From Litomosoides sigmodontis (lineage: Eukaryota > Nematoda > Chromadorea > Rhabditida > Onchocercidae), in the NCBI GenBank assembly GCA_963070105.1, contig OY718805.1:372001-436000 (forward strand): 64,000 bases of DNA, in the 5' to 3' direction. The notes under the pieces are model-generated. The model was not told where the DNA came from. It made no database searches and saw nothing but the letters and a program-made list of their open reading frames with translations. The position numbers and the translations under genes are program-made. This document shows, piece by piece, positions 61,736 to 64,000 of this stretch; position 1 is the stretch's first letter, and every line of letters starts with the position of its first letter.

Positions 61736-63914
61736 ATTTAAGAAATAAATGTAACTCACTATCACATTATGGGAACTTTTTAAGTCATTTACATACATAC
61801 ATCAGCGGGCACTTCAGCACAAAAATACTTACATGGATGAAATTGAATAAACTGATTTCGGAATTTTCTTCAAAAATAGATTGAATTTTCGACTGCTGCA
61901 GTGGATCGATATATTCATGATTAATCCACTCCAGCACTTCTTCATACTAAACCATATTTCTCGGTAATTAAAGTATCTAAGGTTCTGGTCAAAAAATAAT
62001 ACGGAAGTCTGCGCACTGATTTTGGCGTCCAGATATGAAACTTAATTTCACCTTTTTCGTTTTTTTGCAGCTACCACTAAGGTAGCTCGATAGACTTTCT
62101 AGCCTTAATTATCTACAGCTGAGAACAAGATACTAAAAATCTATAAAAATCTCATGATTTGCATTATTCCGCCAAAATTATTCAACAAATCACTTTTTTG
62201 CAAGATTTTAAACAACTCATCCTTTTTGAATCGAAGAAAATATAAAAAATTTTATCTATTTGAATTCATTAATACTTACGGTAATATTCATATGTGGTTT
62301 AAATATTCCTTCAGGATGTGACAGTTTTAGTTTATAAGGAATGTCACATACAGTATGATGAAACCAACCATGTAGTGAGAGGCGGTCTTTTCGTGAAAGT
62401 ACCTAAATAAAACTAATAATGTGAAATAAGCAAGAAGTATCGGAAAACAATTTTGACAAAATGTTATAAAGCAAAATAAAAAACAAAAACAACAGAAAAA
62501 AGCAAAGTAAAAACAAAAACATGTCAAAACAATACTTCAGTAACCATATGCCATGATCGTGGTGATACTTCGAACAGTATTAGCATATTTTCCACTGGAT
62601 TCGTAATTTGGGCAACCGATATCGGATTATTATTATCTAAATGTCACATATCACGATAACACACTAATGCTACCAAAATATTCATCATTTAATTTAAAAC
62701 GTGAACAACCCTAATGTTATGCAGTTTACTATTAAGCATCAAGCTGCTTTATCAAAATTTTCCATTGAAGATTATATTATTATGAAATAAAAATCATAAC
62801 AGTTTGACAGCAACTAAGTTGTATAGGTTGCATAACCGTTGTTTTATTTCAGATACTATCACGGAAATTTTTTTTTGTAAGATATGGGATGTAAAGAATT
62901 GTGACGGTAGAAGGTAAGAAAATGCTAATCAGACTTCGAGAGTGAAAAATTAAAAATTTCAATAACATAAAAGTTTCACCATCACAGTCATACATTAGCA
63001 ACTGCCCGCCATCAGTCTCTTTCCAATCTGGCGTCAAATAAAGTGTGAAGGCAAATTTGCGTCCTTCACACTGATCATCATGTGGCAGGAGAAGATCGGT
63101 ATAATTATAATTACTACTAGTTATTGACACTTCAGCGTTTAAATCGACACCAGACACATTACGCAGCCAGTGTAAAACATCGGTCTTAAATAAATCCCTA
63201 AACAAGTAGATGGAATTAAAACAAAAATTTAGTAATAAACGGTCAAAAAATATATTTTTTAGATACTTAAGAACTAAATTCTCCAAAGAAATTTAGTTCC
63301 AAAAGATATTGAACGATATAAATTGGTTTACAGGTATTCCAAAAAAATCAATTAACTACGGTACTAAATGTAAATCGTACTGTAACACAGGCATTGGTTT
63401 AAGATCAAAATTTTTCATACCTATTGGATAATATTTTTCGGTACATTTCTAAAAGACTCCAACACTTTATCTAAAAGCCTGCACACATTAGAAATAAAAA
63501 GGTACCTTACCTGAATTTTGTCAGTGCTGGAAATTCACTGGCACCAAAATTTGACAAATCAACTGTTTGATTCAACGAATAAAGGTCATTCTCTTTACGA
63601 TCATACGGCACGGTTTTCAACTCTGATCGCAGATCGGACACAAACTTCTTACTGGCTAAGAAATCAGGAAGAAAAAAATGCGGAAACGGTTTTGAGAATT
63701 GGCTTCCACCTGCAAAAGAATGGAAATGAGGTTTTATTTCGGAGAGTAAAATAAAGAATTAGTAAATATGCTAAGAAAAAAATATCCAATCCTTCAATTA
63801 TCGGAAAGTACAAATTTTTTCGACATTTATTCCCATTTTACGAAATAATTGGAAAGAATTTTCTAAGACAGTCATTATGTTAAGATTTTGCTTCTGGATG
63901 AAGTTTGTGCGCAT
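60027..63914 (-). CDS. OGFOD1: OGFOD1-type 2-oxoglutarate/Fe(II) prolyl hydroxylase
   Basis: Hydroxylates a proline of ribosomal protein uS12 (RPS23) and affects translation and stress responses (family knowledge). Exons: 63842-63914 (ATG 63914), 63511-63709, 62980-63197, 62536-62636, 62280-62402, 61833-61946, 61288-61361, about 61010-61166, about 60860-60949, 60704-60813, 60438-60515, 60027-60275. The catalytic half has the Fe ligands His and Asp in LLPHDDQCEGRKFAFTLYL, the distal His in SPRSWHMVTE and the 2-oxoglutarate Arg in RLSLHGWFHH. The C-terminal half keeps the second cupin-like fold: LVRSQAMTLLLSQWTGL, RIGKSSYTMVDDE, NEWDDEHGGFISYF and SVALVFREPGVYPFVKYVN. An acidic tail ends the protein. 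Two exons near 60.9 and 61.0 kb have uncertain ends. A TTACAG 14 bases before the ATG is a plausible spliced-leader acceptor. Confidence 0.93.
61677..61730. repeat. (AT)n microsatellite, about 27 copies
   Basis: Pure AT alternation in the OGFOD1 intron between exons 61833-61946 and 61288-61361. Confidence 0.97.
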
Positions 63915-64000
63915 GACAGACGTACAGCTGTAAGAGAAATAACATCGCAACATGAATGGGCGGCGTGGGTTTTGGAATATACCAACTATTAATATTGAAT

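Noticed and set aside
63420..63490. Exon-like piece in the OGFOD1 intron (LLDKVLESFRN)
   Set aside because: It ends in an in-frame TAG before its donor, and skipping it gives an uninterrupted alignment to human OGFOD1.

Overview
The window looks like nuclear DNA of a parasitic nematode, most likely a filarial or related spirurid worm (inference). It is AT-rich. Genes are cut into short exons by AT-rich introns of roughly 90-600 bases with GT...(T)TTCAG borders. Several proteins are clear orthologues of nematode genes (UNC-93, BRD-1, MBOA-7). There are no operon-like prokaryotic gene sets, tRNAs, rRNAs or CRISPR arrays. I assembled gene models by hand from splice signals and checked that exon phases join in frame.

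Layout. 0.5-4.0 kb (-): MBOAT7-type lysophosphatidylinositol acyltransferase. 5.4-7.0 kb (-): secreted trypsin-like protease. 10.1-14.2 kb (+): UNC-93 potassium-channel regulator. 15.4-20.6 kb (+): BARD1/BRD-1 RING-ankyrin-BRCT ubiquitin ligase subunit. 22.7-24 kb (-): LEPROT/VPS55 membrane protein. 25.8-35.5 kb (+): a 21-exon polyhomeotic-type Polycomb gene (HD1, FCS zinc finger, SAM), with a roughly 400-base AAAT/AT microsatellite in one intron. 39.7-41.7 kb (+): ribokinase. 43.4-48.3 kb (-): unidentified protein with two divergent RRM-like domains. 49.8-53.1 kb (-): tentative small Lys-rich/acidic protein. 54.2-55.6 kb (-): unidentified multi-pass membrane protein. 56.3-58.5 kb (+): unidentified secreted, heavily N-glycosylatable protein. 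60.0-63.9 kb (-): OGFOD1-type ribosomal prolyl hydroxylase.

The genes belong to unrelated pathways (lipid remodelling, membrane excitability, DNA repair and ubiquitylation, Polycomb chromatin, sugar metabolism, translation), as is normal for a nematode autosomal segment. BARD1 and the polyhomeotic-like protein both belong to chromatin systems that ubiquitylate histone H2A, but nothing here shows a functional link between them. The most notable items are the apparent polyhomeotic orthologue, a component the model nematode C. elegans is thought to lack, and the orphan secreted protein, which has features of a host-interface product. Intergenic stretches (up to 4.2 kb at 35.5-39.7 kb) show no convincing coding signal.
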